Shown here piece after piece: positions 25,479 through 36,521 of a stretch of 64,000 nt of DNA. The DNA is from Novosphingobium resinovorum. Its GTDB lineage: Bacteria; Pseudomonadota; Alphaproteobacteria; Sphingomonadales; Sphingomonadaceae. Positions within the stretch are counted from its first letter, which is position 1, and the number at the start of each line of letters is the position of its first letter. The notes beneath the pieces are model-generated. The model did not search any database. It saw only the letters and a list, made by a program, of their open reading frames with translations, and was not told the origin of the DNA. The position numbers and the translations under genes were made by a program. Location: assembly GCF_001742225.1 (NCBI RefSeq), contig NZ_CP017075.1, positions 806,001-870,000 on the forward strand, given 5' to 3'.

Positions 25479-27719
25479 ATGACCGACTTCCTTCTCGAAC
25501 TGCGCAGTGAAGAAATCCCCGCCCGCATGCAGGCGGGCGCGCGCGCCGATCTGGAAAAGCTGTTCCGCAAGGAACTCGCCGCCGCTGGCGTCACGCCCGG
25601 CCAGATCACCGTATCGTCCACGCCGCGCCGTCTCGCGCTGATCGCCAACGGTCTGCCGGACGTAACCGAGGCCGTCAGCGAGGAGACCAAAGGCCCCGCC
25701 ACCAGCGCGCCCGAGCAGGCGCTCGAAGGCTTCCTGCGCAAGACCGGCCTGAGCAAGGACCAACTCGAAGTCCGCGACGTCAAGGGCAAGGACACCTACT
25801 TCGCCGTCGTCGAGAAGCCCGGCCGCGCCGTGAGGGACGTGCTGGCCGAGGCGATCCCCGCCATCGTGCGCGCCTTCCCCTGGCCCAAGTCGCAGCGCTG
25901 GGGCGCCGCGTCGATCGGCACGGATTCGCTGCGCTGGGTGCGCCCGCTCTCCGGCATCGTCGCCATTCTGGGCGAGGATCTTGTCGAGTGCGAAGTCGGC
26001 GGCATCCGATCGGGCTATGCCACGAAGGGCCACCGCTTCCACGCGCCCGGCGAGATCACCATCGGCGGCGCGCATGACTATGCCCGCAAGCTGTCCGCCT
26101 GCCACGTCATCGTCGACCATGTCGAACGTCAGGACCTGATCCGCGACGAGGCGCGCAACGTCGCTGCCGCCGCCGGTCTCAAGCTGGTCGAGGACGAGGG
26201 GCTGGTGATCGAGAACGCCGGCCTCACCGAATGGCCGGTGCCGCTGCTCGGCCGTTTTGACGAGGCGTTCCTCGAAGTCCCGCCCGAGACGATCCAGCTG
26301 ACCGCGCGCGTCAACCAGAAGTATTTCGTCTGCGAAGACGCTAACGGCAATCTCGCCGACGCCTTCGTCTGCACCGCCAACATCGACGCCACCGACGGCG
26401 GCGTGGGCATCGTCGCGGGCAACCGCAAGGTTCTGGCCGCGCGCCTGTCCGACGCGCGTTTCTTCTGGCAGCAGGACCGCAAGGTTACTCTGTCGGATCA
26501 GGCGAAGAAGCTGGCCCGCATCACCTTCCACGAAAAGCTGGGCACCGTCGCCGACAAGGTCGAGCGCGTGGCCAAGCTGGCCGAGTGGCTGGCCACCGAG
26601 GGCATCGTCCCGAACTGCGATCCGGCGCTGGCGCGTCAGGCGGCGGAACTGTGCAAGGCCGATCTCGTCACCGAGATGGTCGGCGAGTTCCCCGAGCTGC
26701 AGGGGCTCATGGGCGGCTACTACGCCCGCGCCGAGGGCCTGCCCGACGCCGTGGCCGACGCCATCCGCGACCATTACAAGCCGGTCGGGCAGGGCGATGA
26801 AGTGCCCACCGCGCCGGTGACTGTGGCGGTGTCGCTGGCAGATAAGCTGGATACGCTGGCTGGATTCTATTACATTGGTGAAAAGCCGACCGGTTCAAAA
26901 GATCCTTTTGCCCTTAGACGAGCCGCACTTGCCATTATCAAAATACTGATGGCGTCCAATATACGGCTGTCTTTAATACCGACACTCTTGAAGCATATGG
27001 CTTCGGTTCATGATGACGCAGTGAAGAATGAGGAAACCATTCTTGATCACGCTAGAACGGCCGCAGGTTTGGAACCCGGTGCGATCGTCATCGGCGATAG
27101 CATTGTCGACGAAGAGATCATCGAACTCCTCGACTTCTTCGCCGACCGCCTCAAGGTCCAGCAGAAGGAAGCGGGCGTTCGTCATGACCTGATCGACGCG
27201 GTGTTCGCGCTCGGCGGCGAGGACGATCTGGTCCGCCTGCTCGCCCGCGTCCATGCGTTGCAGGCATTCGTCGGCAGCGAGGACGGCGCCAACCTCCTCG
27301 CGGGTTACAAGCGCGCCGCCAACATCCTCAAGAAGGAAGGCTGGTCGGCGTCCGATGCTGCACCCGCGCACCCGCACACCGGCGACGAGGACCCGCTCGA
27401 AAACGTGGACGATCCCGACATGCAGGAAATCTATGCTGCAGCGGGTTCGGGGCTCGGCTATGCCGCCGAACCGGCGGAACAGGCGTTGATCGACGCGCTC
27501 GATGCTGCGGAACCTCGGGCAGCCACAGCCGTTGCTGCAGAAGATTTCGCAAGTGCAATGAGTGCGCTGGCATCGCTTCGCGCACCTATTGACGGGTTCT
27601 TTGATCAGGTGACAGTCAACGATACTGACTCCATAAAAAGAACATCTCGTCTTGCACTGCTTGATCGCTTCCGTGCTGCGGTGCACAACGTAGCGGATTT
27701 CTCGCGGATCGAGGGGTAG
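25479..27719 (+). CDS. glyS: Glycyl-tRNA synthetase beta subunit (with low-GC islands)
   Basis: This 746-residue subunit binds tRNA-Gly and completes the GlyQS enzyme. The N-terminus FLLELRSEEIPARMQ is family-typical. The protein is about 55 residues longer than the E. coli form, mostly from an acidic segment near residues 630-680 (HTGDEDPLENVDDPDMQ). Base use is odd: about 26860-27075 and 27510-27690 are much poorer in G and C than the flanks and use rare codons (AGA, ATA, TTA-like), while the reading frame and motifs stay intact. This suggests gene conversion or import of segments. Confidence 0.96.
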   Translation: MTDFLLELRSEEIPARMQAGARADLEKLFRKELAAAGVTPGQITVSSTPRRLALIANGLPDVTEAVSEETKGPATSAPEQALEGFLRKTGLSKDQLEVRDVKGKDTYFAVVEKPGRAVRDVLAEAIPAIVRAFPWPKSQRWGAASIGTDSLRWVRPLSGIVAILGEDLVECEVGGIRSGYATKGHRFHAPGEITIGGAHDYARKLSACHVIVDHVERQDLIRDEARNVAAAAGLKLVEDEGLVIENAGLTEWPVPLLGRFDEAFLEVPPETIQLTARVNQKYFVCEDANGNLADAFVCTANIDATDGGVGIVAGNRKVLAARLSDARFFWQQDRKVTLSDQAKKLARITFHEKLGTVADKVERVAKLAEWLATEGIVPNCDPALARQAAELCKADLVTEMVGEFPELQGLMGGYYARAEGLPDAVADAIRDHYKPVGQGDEVPTAPVTVAVSLADKLDTLAGFYYIGEKPTGSKDPFALRRAALAIIKILMASNIRLSLIPTLLKHMASVHDDAVKNEETILDHARTAAGLEPGAIVIGDSIVDEEIIELLDFFADRLKVQQKEAGVRHDLIDAVFALGGEDDLVRLLARVHALQAFVGSEDGANLLAGYKRAANILKKEGWSASDAAPAHPHTGDEDPLENVDDPDMQEIYAAAGSGLGYAAEPAEQALIDALDAAEPRAATAVAAEDFASAMSALASLRAPIDGFFDQVTVNDTDSIKRTSRLALLDRFRAAVHNVADFSRIEG

Positions 27720-27774
27720 GAGGGTTTCCCCACGGTCTGCATTCTTGCGCAAAAATCCCGGAGATTTGGGACTA

Positions 27775-30438
<2,664 letters not shown>

Positions 30439-30452
30439 GCAAGCCAGCGTTC

Positions 30453-30527
30453 GTCATTGCGAGCGAAGCAATCCAGGGCGGTTTGGGCCGCTCTGGATTG
30501 CTTCGGACCTTCGGCCCTCGCAATGAC
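30453..30527. repeat. GTCATTGCGAGCGAAGCAATCCAG palindromic repeat
   Basis: The left arm (30453-30476) is inverted at 30493-30527, where the right arm holds an 11-base insertion. It fills the convergent gap between ppdK and the methyltransferase gene and could fold into a long hairpin on either transcript. Confidence 0.8.
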
Positions 30528-30543
30528 GATGAGATTTACGGGT

Positions 30544-31302
30544 TCAGCGCTTCCAGCCGGACAGCGTCATGATCTCGAACCGCTCTACCGTGCGGCCGCC
30601 CTCACCGGCGGCCGCAAACGCATCGTGCGCCCGCGCCAGCGCCGCCTTGCCCAGCTGCGGACCGGGATCAGCGAGCACATTGGCGAGACCCTGCGCGCGC
30701 AGGTCCCCGACGAGGCGTTCGAGGCTGCGGAACCCCACGTCCAGATGGCGATGGTCCGCCACCGGATCGGCATAGAGCGTGCGCTGGAGCAGTTGCGCTC
30801 CTGCACGCACGTCCACCGAGGGGTGAAGGCGCGGGGCGGGACGCTCGTCGTCCGCCGCCATCATGACTTCGCGCATGACCGGCAGGCTGCCGGAGCCGAG
30901 GAAGCTGGCGATCAGCAGTCCGCCCGGCGCCAGCGCCTTGCGTGCGTGGACGAAGGCGCCGGGAAGGTCGTTGACGGTGTCCAGCGTGCCGAGGCTGGCG
31001 ATGAGGTCGAAGCCGTCGAACGGCCAGGGCTGTTCCTCAACGAAGCCAATGGCCGGGTCCACTTCGGTCACCGGCACACCCTGCGCCCGTAGCGCCAGAG
31101 CCAGCGCGCCCGAATAGTCGCCGACAACCAGCGCCGTCTTCGGTTCGAAGCGCAGGAAAGAGAGGCGTTCGAGCACGTCCTCCACCATGTCGTCGATCAG
31201 GTAGCGCGGCGCATCCGGCTGCTGCTGGAGCCTGAGCATCCGGCGGCGCAGGGCGGCGCGGCGGGCGGGGGAGAAGATGCGGGGGGGAGCCTTGGTTGCC
31301 AT
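30544..31302 (-). CDS. SAM-dependent methyltransferase (BioC/NDUFAF5-like)
   Basis: This 252-residue class I methyltransferase has motif I as ALVVGDYSGALALAL, then EVDPAIGF, and motif IV FDLIASLGTLDTVNDLPG. The N-terminal segment IFSPARRAALRRRMLRLQ followed by YLIDDMVEDVLERLSF is typical of the NDUFAF5/BioC-related group often found beside comF in alphaproteobacteria. The start is at MATKAPPRIF; an upstream extension lacks similarity. Motif I departs from the usual GxGxG (GDYSG). The substrate is unproven. Confidence 0.8.
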   Translation of the reverse strand: MATKAPPRIFSPARRAALRRRMLRLQQQPDAPRYLIDDMVEDVLERLSFLRFEPKTALVVGDYSGALALALRAQGVPVTEVDPAIGFVEEQPWPFDGFDLIASLGTLDTVNDLPGAFVHARKALAPGGLLIASFLGSGSLPVMREVMMAADDERPAPRLHPSVDVRAGAQLLQRTLYADPVADHRHLDVGFRSLERLVGDLRAQGLANVLADPGPQLGKAALARAHDAFAAAGEGGRTVERFEIMTLSGWKR

Positions 31303-31388
31303 GGATGCTCCCCTGCCGCGTCGATGAAAACCTTGCAATGCCCTCGTGGCGTGCTTGTCGTGCAACACGGCGTGCATAGGATCGCGCC

Positions 31389-32129
31389 ATGGGCCTGGGA
31401 CACGTACTTTCACCGCTCGTCGATCTCGTGTTTCCGCCGCGGTGTCCGCTGTGCGGGGCGGCGATCGGTTCGGCGGCGGGGCTCTGTGCGGATTGCTGGA
31501 GTACGCTGGCGATCCCGGGCGATCCGGCCTGCGCGGCCTGCCAGCGGCCTTTCGGCGATACGATGCCGGAGGGCGGCACGTGCGGCCCGTGCCTTGCCGA
31601 TCCGCCGCGCCATGCCGGGATCGCGGCCGCGACGCTCTACAACGAACCTTCGCGCAAGCTGGTGCTGGCGTTCAAGCACGGGAATCGCATCGCGCTGGCA
31701 CCGATGATGGCCGGGCTGATGGTGCCCAAGCTGCCTTTCGTCGATGCCGACTGGCTGCTGGTGCCGGTGCCGCTGCATCGCTGGCGGCTGTGGAAACGCG
31801 GCTACAATCAGGCGGCGGAACTGGCCCGGCAGATCGGGCGGCGCAGCGGCGCGGGCCTCGCGGTCGATACGCTGGTGCGACGCAAGGCGACGCGCTCGCT
31901 GGGCGGCATGGGCAAGCTGGCACGCAAGCGGACCTTGTCGGGTGCGATTGCCGTCCATCCGAAGCGGAAGGCAGCGCTGAAAGGTGCGAAGGTGGTCCTC
32001 GTCGATGACGTGCTGACCAGCGGTGCCACCAGCGATGCCTGCGTCTCGGCGCTGAAGCGGGCAGGAGCGGAGCGTGTGGTGATCGCCTGCTTCGCCCGCG
32101 TGCTGGATGAAGCTCTCGATGTGACCTGA
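31389..32129 (+). CDS. comF: ComF family phosphoribosyltransferase-like protein
   Basis: This 246-residue protein has an N-terminal zinc ribbon (FPPRCPLCG, CADCW, CAACQ, CGPC) and a C-terminal PRTase fold with the PRPP-binding motif VVLVDDVLTSGAT. ComF is needed for DNA uptake in competent species; in most bacteria its biochemical role is unknown. It is divergent from the methyltransferase gene, with 86 bases between starts. Confidence 0.93.
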   Translation: MGLGHVLSPLVDLVFPPRCPLCGAAIGSAAGLCADCWSTLAIPGDPACAACQRPFGDTMPEGGTCGPCLADPPRHAGIAAATLYNEPSRKLVLAFKHGNRIALAPMMAGLMVPKLPFVDADWLLVPVPLHRWRLWKRGYNQAAELARQIGRRSGAGLAVDTLVRRKATRSLGGMGKLARKRTLSGAIAVHPKRKAALKGAKVVLVDDVLTSGATSDACVSALKRAGAERVVIACFARVLDEALDVT

Positions 32130-32149
32130 GGCGATTCGCCCTGAATACG

Positions 32150-32180
32150 AAAACGCCCGGAACCTTGTGAGTTCCGGGCG
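32150..32180 (-). terminator. Hairpin terminator, best read on the minus strand
   Basis: CGCCCGGAAC and GTTCCGGGCG (32154-32180) form a perfect 10-base stem. The minus strand continues with TTTTCG, while the plus strand lacks a T run. It therefore fits a minus-strand transcript arriving from the comF-hisI gap, although it could also serve comF weakly. Confidence 0.65.
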
Positions 32181-32400
32181 TCCTCGTGACGAAACTGTTT
32201 GAACCCTGCTTGCGCAGTTCAGCGGTGCCCCTGATACCGCCTGGTCCGATCCCTCATCAAAGCATTCCCTGAACCGTGGCCCGCTTTCCGTTTCAGACCG
32301 GTGTTCCTTGCCGAACACTTGCCTGCGAGCGACCTGTGGGTCAGAAGCAGCCCCCCAGCTGCAAAGCCAGAATTCATCGAATCGTCTTTTTTGGAAAGAG
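32154..32400 (-). ncRNA. Possible structured minus-strand RNA between comF and hisI (6S-like?)
   Basis: A 362-base gap has no convincing gene. On the minus strand it shows several hairpins (TGTTC-GGCAAG-GAACA, CTGCGCAAGCAG, GCGGT...ACCGC), then GGGTTCAA and the terminator. The TGTTCGGCAA and GGGTTCAA words recall 6S RNA, but I could not confirm a full 6S fold and found no clear promoter. Treat it as a candidate only. Confidence 0.25.
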
Positions 32401-32491
32401 ACTTCGCTGACTGACGTGGATTTTGGTCCCTTGCTGTGGCTGTGGTGCAACAATTATGCCGCTGTTAGCGGGAACAGGGATTAGTCCGAGG

Positions 32492-32884
32492 ATGACAGAC
32501 GTGACAGCCGCCGAGCGTGAACTGGGAACGGCGTTCCTGCCGCGCTTCGACGCCCAGGGATTGCTCATCGCCATCGCCGTCGATTCGCGCTCGCGCGAGA
32601 TCCTGATGGTCGCTTACATGGATGCCGAGGCGCTGGCGAAGACGCGTGAAACGGGGCTGGCGCATTTCCATTCGCGGTCGCGGGGCAAGCTGTGGCTGAA
32701 GGGTGAGACATCGGGCCATTTCCTGCGCGTCGAGGAAATTCGCGTCGATTGCGATCAGGACGCGCTGGAACTGCTCGTGACGCCGGAAGGTCCGGCCTGC
32801 CACACCGGTGCGCGCAGCTGCTTCTATCGGCGGCTTGATGGCGAAGTGCTGGAGCGCACCCGGGATCATCTGCCGCATTCTTGA
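32492..32884 (+). CDS. hisI: Phosphoribosyl-AMP cyclohydrolase
   Basis: This 130-residue enzyme opens the purine ring of PR-AMP in histidine synthesis (third step). Zinc-binding and active-site motifs are present: [30 protein letters not shown] and [11 protein letters not shown]. It is the stand-alone HisI form without the HisE domain. The start [11 protein letters not shown] was preferred over an upstream GTG. No other his genes are nearby. Its stop codon overlaps the -35 of a strong downstream promoter. Confidence 0.96.
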   Translation: MTDVTAAERELGTAFLPRFDAQGLLIAIAVDSRSREILMVAYMDAEALAKTRETGLAHFHSRSRGKLWLKGETSGHFLRVEEIRVDCDQDALELLVTPEGPACHTGARSCFYRRLDGEVLERTRDHLPHS

Positions 32885-32909
32885 CATTTATCGCCAAATA
32901 GGTTATATG
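32881..32909 (+). promoter_or_regulatory. Strong sigma-70 promoter overlapping the hisI stop
   Basis: A perfect -35 TTGACA (32881-32886), a 17-base spacer and a -10 TATATG (32904-32909). Transcription would start near 32917. No gene with a ribosome site follows, which points to an RNA product. Confidence 0.75.
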
Positions 32910-32916
32910 ACCCGAC

Positions 32917-33330
32917 ATCCGATCCGGCGATGATCACGCCGGAGAGGTGTATCGGGTCGGCGTCGTGGGCCGGGATGCGGTTTCAGCCGCGATCGCGCAA
33001 ACCACGCGTCCGTTCGAAGACCCGGACTGTCTCTGCGCTACCGGAAACGCCGTCCATACGATCCTTCGACACGTCGTTGGGCATGGGACGGCCATCCCGG
33101 ATAGCCTTCGGCCGATAACGATGCGAACCCTAACGACGGCCACATGGGACTTTCCGATGGAATACAGGTCGAGCCGGGCTGCACCGTGAGTTACCCGGCC
33201 GCTCGCCAGAGCTTCACGGAAAACAAAACCCCGCGTCCCTGCTTGGACGCTCCCGACGCCGACCCGATGTTCACTTCGGATGCGTTGATTTCCCCGGCGT
33301 AATGGCCCGCACTCGCCAGCGGGTGTTTTT
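32917..33330 (+). ncRNA. Candidate non-coding RNA of about 410 bases
   Basis: The region lies between a near-consensus promoter and a hairpin with a T5 run. It contains several local stems (CCGGCG-7-CGCCGG, GGGACGGCCATCCC, CGTCC-CTGCT-GGACG, CCGGG...CCCGG). The frames present (62 to 80 codons) lack good ribosome sites and look unlike proteins. The length suggests a housekeeping RNA, but I did not find the conserved words of RNase P RNA (GAAAGTCCGG) or an ssrA tag. Identity is unknown. Confidence 0.45.
33306..33330 (+). terminator. Terminator of the candidate RNA gene
   Basis: CCCGC...GCGGG / CACTCGC...GCGGGTG stem followed by TTTTT on the plus strand. Confidence 0.65.
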
Positions 33331-33357
33331 GCGTGCGCTGACTGCACGCACACCCCC

Positions 33358-33470
33358 GTCATCCCAGCGAAGGCTGGGACCGCTGGCAGCGCAAAACCCA
33401 ACCCTCGGCAGGGCGTCCGGACGATAGTTGGTCGTAACAGGCCAGCGGTCCCAGCCTTCGCTGGGATGAC
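33358..33470. repeat. Long imperfect palindrome, GTCATCCC-type intergenic repeat
   Basis: 29-base arms at 33358-33386 and 33442-33470 begin GTCATCCCAGCGAAGGCTGG and mirror each other. The outer GTCATCCC-GCGAAGG core matches the element at 17268-17352, with a different inner part and a longer loop. Confidence 0.85.
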
Positions 33471-33536
33471 GATGTTGGGGATGACGGGCTTTGTTTGCAA
33501 ATTCCTCCCCGAGCAAGCTCAGGGAGGAATGGGAGG

Positions 33537-34259
33537 TCAGCCCAGTATCTCGTTGAAGAACGACAGCATCGAGGCCCAGGACTGGCGATCGGCGCTGACG
33601 TTGTAGTCGAGGAAGGCCATGCCCTTGTCCGGGCTGTGCGGGTCGGTGAAGCCGTGCTTCACGTTGCCGTAGCTGTGGAAGTGCCAGTCGGCTCCGGCCG
33701 CATCCATTTCCTCCCAGAAGGCGACGACATCGGTGCGGGGCACGAGCGGGTCGGCATCGCCGTGGCAGACGAGGATGCGGGGCTTGATCCCGCCGGGCTG
33801 GGCCGGAGCCGTGGTCGGCAGGGTGCCGTGGAAGCTGACCACGCCGGCCAGATCCTCACCTGCGCGGGCGGCTTCGAGGACGGCCTGACCACCCATGCAG
33901 TGGCCGACGGCGAAGAGCTTGATGCCATCGGCGAGCCCCCGTAGCGCATCGATCCCGGCGATGATGCGGGCGCGGTAGTAGGCGTTGTCGGCGCGCAGCT
34001 TCTCGGCGACGGGGAACGAAGCCTCGAAGCTCTCGATCGGCTCGCCGTAGAAGTCGGTGATCATCACCAGATAGCCCTCTGCGGCGAGCTTGCGGGCGCG
34101 CTCCTCCATCAGCGGGATGACGTTGGCGATCGTCGGGAACAGGGCGACGGCCGCGCGGGCCGCGCCTTCGGGGCGGGCGAGCCAGCCGGTGAGGGCGACA
34201 CCGGCGTGTTCGTAGGAAACGGGCTCGAGCGTGGGGGTAGTCGTCACGATGGATATCAC
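33537..34259 (-). CDS. Dienelactone hydrolase family protein
   Basis: This 240-residue alpha/beta hydrolase has the DLH nucleophile motif GHCMGG (Cys nucleophile), an acid in GDADPLVP and the His in KHGF. The start was set at a GTG that overlaps the cysK stop (GTGA), giving translational coupling. DLH enzymes open lactones such as dienelactone, but many homologs have other ester substrates and no catechol-pathway genes are nearby. It is last in the MFS-cysK-DLH operon. Confidence 0.85.
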   Translation of the reverse strand: MISIVTTTPTLEPVSYEHAGVALTGWLARPEGAARAAVALFPTIANVIPLMEERARKLAAEGYLVMITDFYGEPIESFEASFPVAEKLRADNAYYRARIIAGIDALRGLADGIKLFAVGHCMGGQAVLEAARAGEDLAGVVSFHGTLPTTAPAQPGGIKPRILVCHGDADPLVPRTDVVAFWEEMDAAGADWHFHSYGNVKHGFTDPHSPDKGMAFLDYNVSADRQSWASMLSFFNEILG

Positions 34260-35173
34260 TCCGGCAGGAAGTCGGGCACCGAGAGATAGCGCTCGCCGGT
34301 GTCGTAGTTGAAGCCGAGGACGCGGCTGCCTGCGGGCAGGTCCTTCAGCTTCTGGGCGATGGCGGCAAGCGTCGCGCCCGAGCTGATGCCCACGAGCATG
34401 CCTTCCTCGGTTGCGCAGCGACGCGCCCAGTCCTTGGCGTCGGCGGGATCGACCTGAATGGCCCCGTCGATCGACTGGGTGTGCAGGTTGCCGGGGATGA
34501 AACCGGCGCCGATACCCTGGATCGGGTGCGGGCCGGGCTGGCCGCCGGAGATCACCGGCGAGAGCGTCGGCTCGACCGCATAGGCCTTCATCGAAGGCCA
34601 GCTGGCCTTCAGCGTCTCGGCGCATCCGGTCAGGTGGCCGCCGGTGCCGACGCCGGTGACGAGCACGTCGATGGGCTCATCGGCGAAGTCCTTGAGGATT
34701 TCCTGCGCGGTCGTCTTGACGTGGACGTCGACGTTGGCAGGGTTGTCGAACTGCTGGGGCATCCAGGCGCCCGGGGTCGCCTCGATCAGTTCCTTGGCGC
34801 GCTCGATCGCGCCCTTCATGCCCTTTTCGCGCGGAGTGAGGTCGAACTTGGCGCCGTAGGCCAGCATCAGGCGGCGGCGTTCGACCGACATCGATTCGGG
34901 CATGACGAGGACAAGGGTGTAGCCCTTGACCGCTGCCGCCATGGCGAGGCCGATGCCGGTATTGCCCGAAGTCGGCTCGATGATGGTGCCGCCGGGCTTG
35001 AGGCTGCCGTCGGCTTCCGCCGCCTCGATCATGGCGAGGCCGATGCGGTCCTTGATCGAGCCGCCAGGGTTGGCGCGCTCCGCCTTCACCCAGACCTCAT
35101 GGTCCGGAAACAGGCGGGAGAGGCGGATGTGCGGGGTATCGCCGATGGTGGCGAGGATGCTGTCGGCCTTCAT
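34256..35173 (-). CDS. cysK: Cysteine synthase A (O-acetylserine sulfhydrylase)
   Basis: This 305-residue PLP enzyme makes cysteine from O-acetylserine and sulfide. The PLP lysine lies in [11 protein letters not shown]; the substrate loop [13 protein letters not shown] and the phosphate-binding loop [13 protein letters not shown] are intact. The C-terminal GISSGAT segment completes the site. ATGA and GTGA overlaps with both neighbours show one compact operon. The start at [11 protein letters not shown] is the conserved N-terminus. Confidence 0.96.
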   Translation of the reverse strand: MKADSILATIGDTPHIRLSRLFPDHEVWVKAERANPGGSIKDRIGLAMIEAAEADGSLKPGGTIIEPTSGNTGIGLAMAAAVKGYTLVLVMPESMSVERRRLMLAYGAKFDLTPREKGMKGAIERAKELIEATPGAWMPQQFDNPANVDVHVKTTAQEILKDFADEPIDVLVTGVGTGGHLTGCAETLKASWPSMKAYAVEPTLSPVISGGQPGPHPIQGIGAGFIPGNLHTQSIDGAIQVDPADAKDWARRCATEEGMLVGISSGATLAAIAQKLKDLPAGSRVLGFNYDTGERYLSVPDFLPE

Positions 35174-36456
35174 GATTTCTGCTCCCAACGGGCTTCGAAG
35201 GTACGTGCCCGGCGCAGTTCCGGGAAGAACCAGGCCCAGGCAAGGGTGATGACTATGGCAGCGCTGCCGCCGAAGACAACTGCTCCGGTAGCGCCGAGAA
35301 GGGCTGCGGCGAAGCCCGACTGGAACTCGCCCAGCTCGTTCGAGGCCGAGACGGCGAGACCGGAAATCGCCGAGACGCGGCCGCGCACGGTGTCGGGCGT
35401 GCGCAACTGGACGAGCGAGCTGCGGATGAACACCGAGATCATGTCGGCGGCGCCGAGGCAGGCAAGGCAGGCGAGCGACAGCAGGAAGTGGCGCGAGAGG
35501 CCGAAGCCGATCGTCGCGGCGCCGTAGGCCACGACGGCCGCCAGCATCTTGACGCCGACGTTCGACTGCAGCGGGCGGAACGAGAGCCAGAACGCCACCA
35601 CCGCCGCGCCTGCCGCCGTCGCCGCGCGCATCTGGCCGAGACCCTCGGGACCGACGTGCAGCAGGTCGCGGGCGAAGACCGGCATCAGCGCGGTCGCGCC
35701 GCCGAGCAGCACGGCGAAGAGGTCGAGCGTGATGCAGCCGAACAGGAAGCGCTCGCTCCAGACGAACCGGAAGCCCTCGACGATCTGGCGGATCGGGTGA
35801 GCCTTGGCCGGGTCGCGCGGGATGGCGGGCAAGTGGCGGATCGCCTGGATGGCGATCGAGGCGCCCAGCGTGAACAGCGCCGAGCACCAGTAGGGCAGGG
35901 CGTGGTGGGCCGCGAACATGAAACCGTAAGCGGCAGGGCCGATGATCGTGCCCGCCTGCATTGCGATCGAGTTGAAGCCGATCGCGCGCGGGATCAGCTT
36001 GGGCGGCACGATGTTGGGCGCGATCGCCGACATGGCCGGGCTGATGAATACGCGGACCATGCCGTGCATCACCGCGAAGGCATAGAGCACCGGCAGGCTG
36101 CGGATTTCCAGCGTGGTGATGATGCCGAGGCCCAGCGCGACGCACATGTCTAGCAGGGCGGCTGTTCCGGCGACCTTGCGGCGGTCGAAACGATCGGCGA
36201 CGACGCCCGCCACCGGGGTCAGCAGGAACACCGGCAGGAACTGTGCGAAGCCGAGCAGGCCCAGCTGGAACGAGGCCTGCGTGATCGACATGGCGTAGTC
36301 GGTTCGGGCGACGTCGTAGAGCTGGTAGCCGATGATGACGACCGTACCCGTCGTCGCCAGCACCGCGAAGAAGCGGGCCAGCCAGAACTTGCGGTAGTCG
36401 GCGATCTGGAGCGGCGAAGTGGGGGCGCCGTCGGGAGAAGGATGGGGGAGACTCAC
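35170..36456 (-). CDS. MFS transporter (EntS-like efflux family)
   Basis: This 428-residue protein has about twelve transmembrane segments. The loop between helices 2 and 3 carries [12 protein letters not shown], and the equivalent region in the second half lacks strong motifs. The closest visible type is the MFS_3/EntS exporter group. It is first in the operon with cysK and a dienelactone hydrolase, so export of a sulfur compound or detoxification product is conceivable but unproven. Confidence 0.85.
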   Translation of the reverse strand: MSLPHPSPDGAPTSPLQIADYRKFWLARFFAVLATTGTVVIIGYQLYDVARTDYAMSITQASFQLGLLGFAQFLPVFLLTPVAGVVADRFDRRKVAGTAALLDMCVALGLGIITTLEIRSLPVLYAFAVMHGMVRVFISPAMSAIAPNIVPPKLIPRAIGFNSIAMQAGTIIGPAAYGFMFAAHHALPYWCSALFTLGASIAIQAIRHLPAIPRDPAKAHPIRQIVEGFRFVWSERFLFGCITLDLFAVLLGGATALMPVFARDLLHVGPEGLGQMRAATAAGAAVVAFWLSFRPLQSNVGVKMLAAVVAYGAATIGFGLSRHFLLSLACLACLGAADMISVFIRSSLVQLRTPDTVRGRVSAISGLAVSASNELGEFQSGFAAALLGATGAVVFGGSAAIVITLAWAWFFPELRRARTFEARWEQKS

Positions 36457-36521
36457 GCGGGCTGCATGGCAGCGTGGCCTCCCCTTGCCAAGTTGGATTG
36501 GGCTAAACCGGATTGTTTCTT

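Noticed and set aside
32917..33330. RNase P RNA or tmRNA as identity of the candidate RNA
   Set aside because: Conserved RNase P words (GAGGAAAGTCCGG) and an ssrA tag reading frame ending in Ala-Ala-stop were not found on either strand.
32934..33500. A 188-codon minus-strand frame after hisI
   Set aside because: It runs through the palindromic repeat and the candidate RNA gene, has no ribosome site and no protein-like features.
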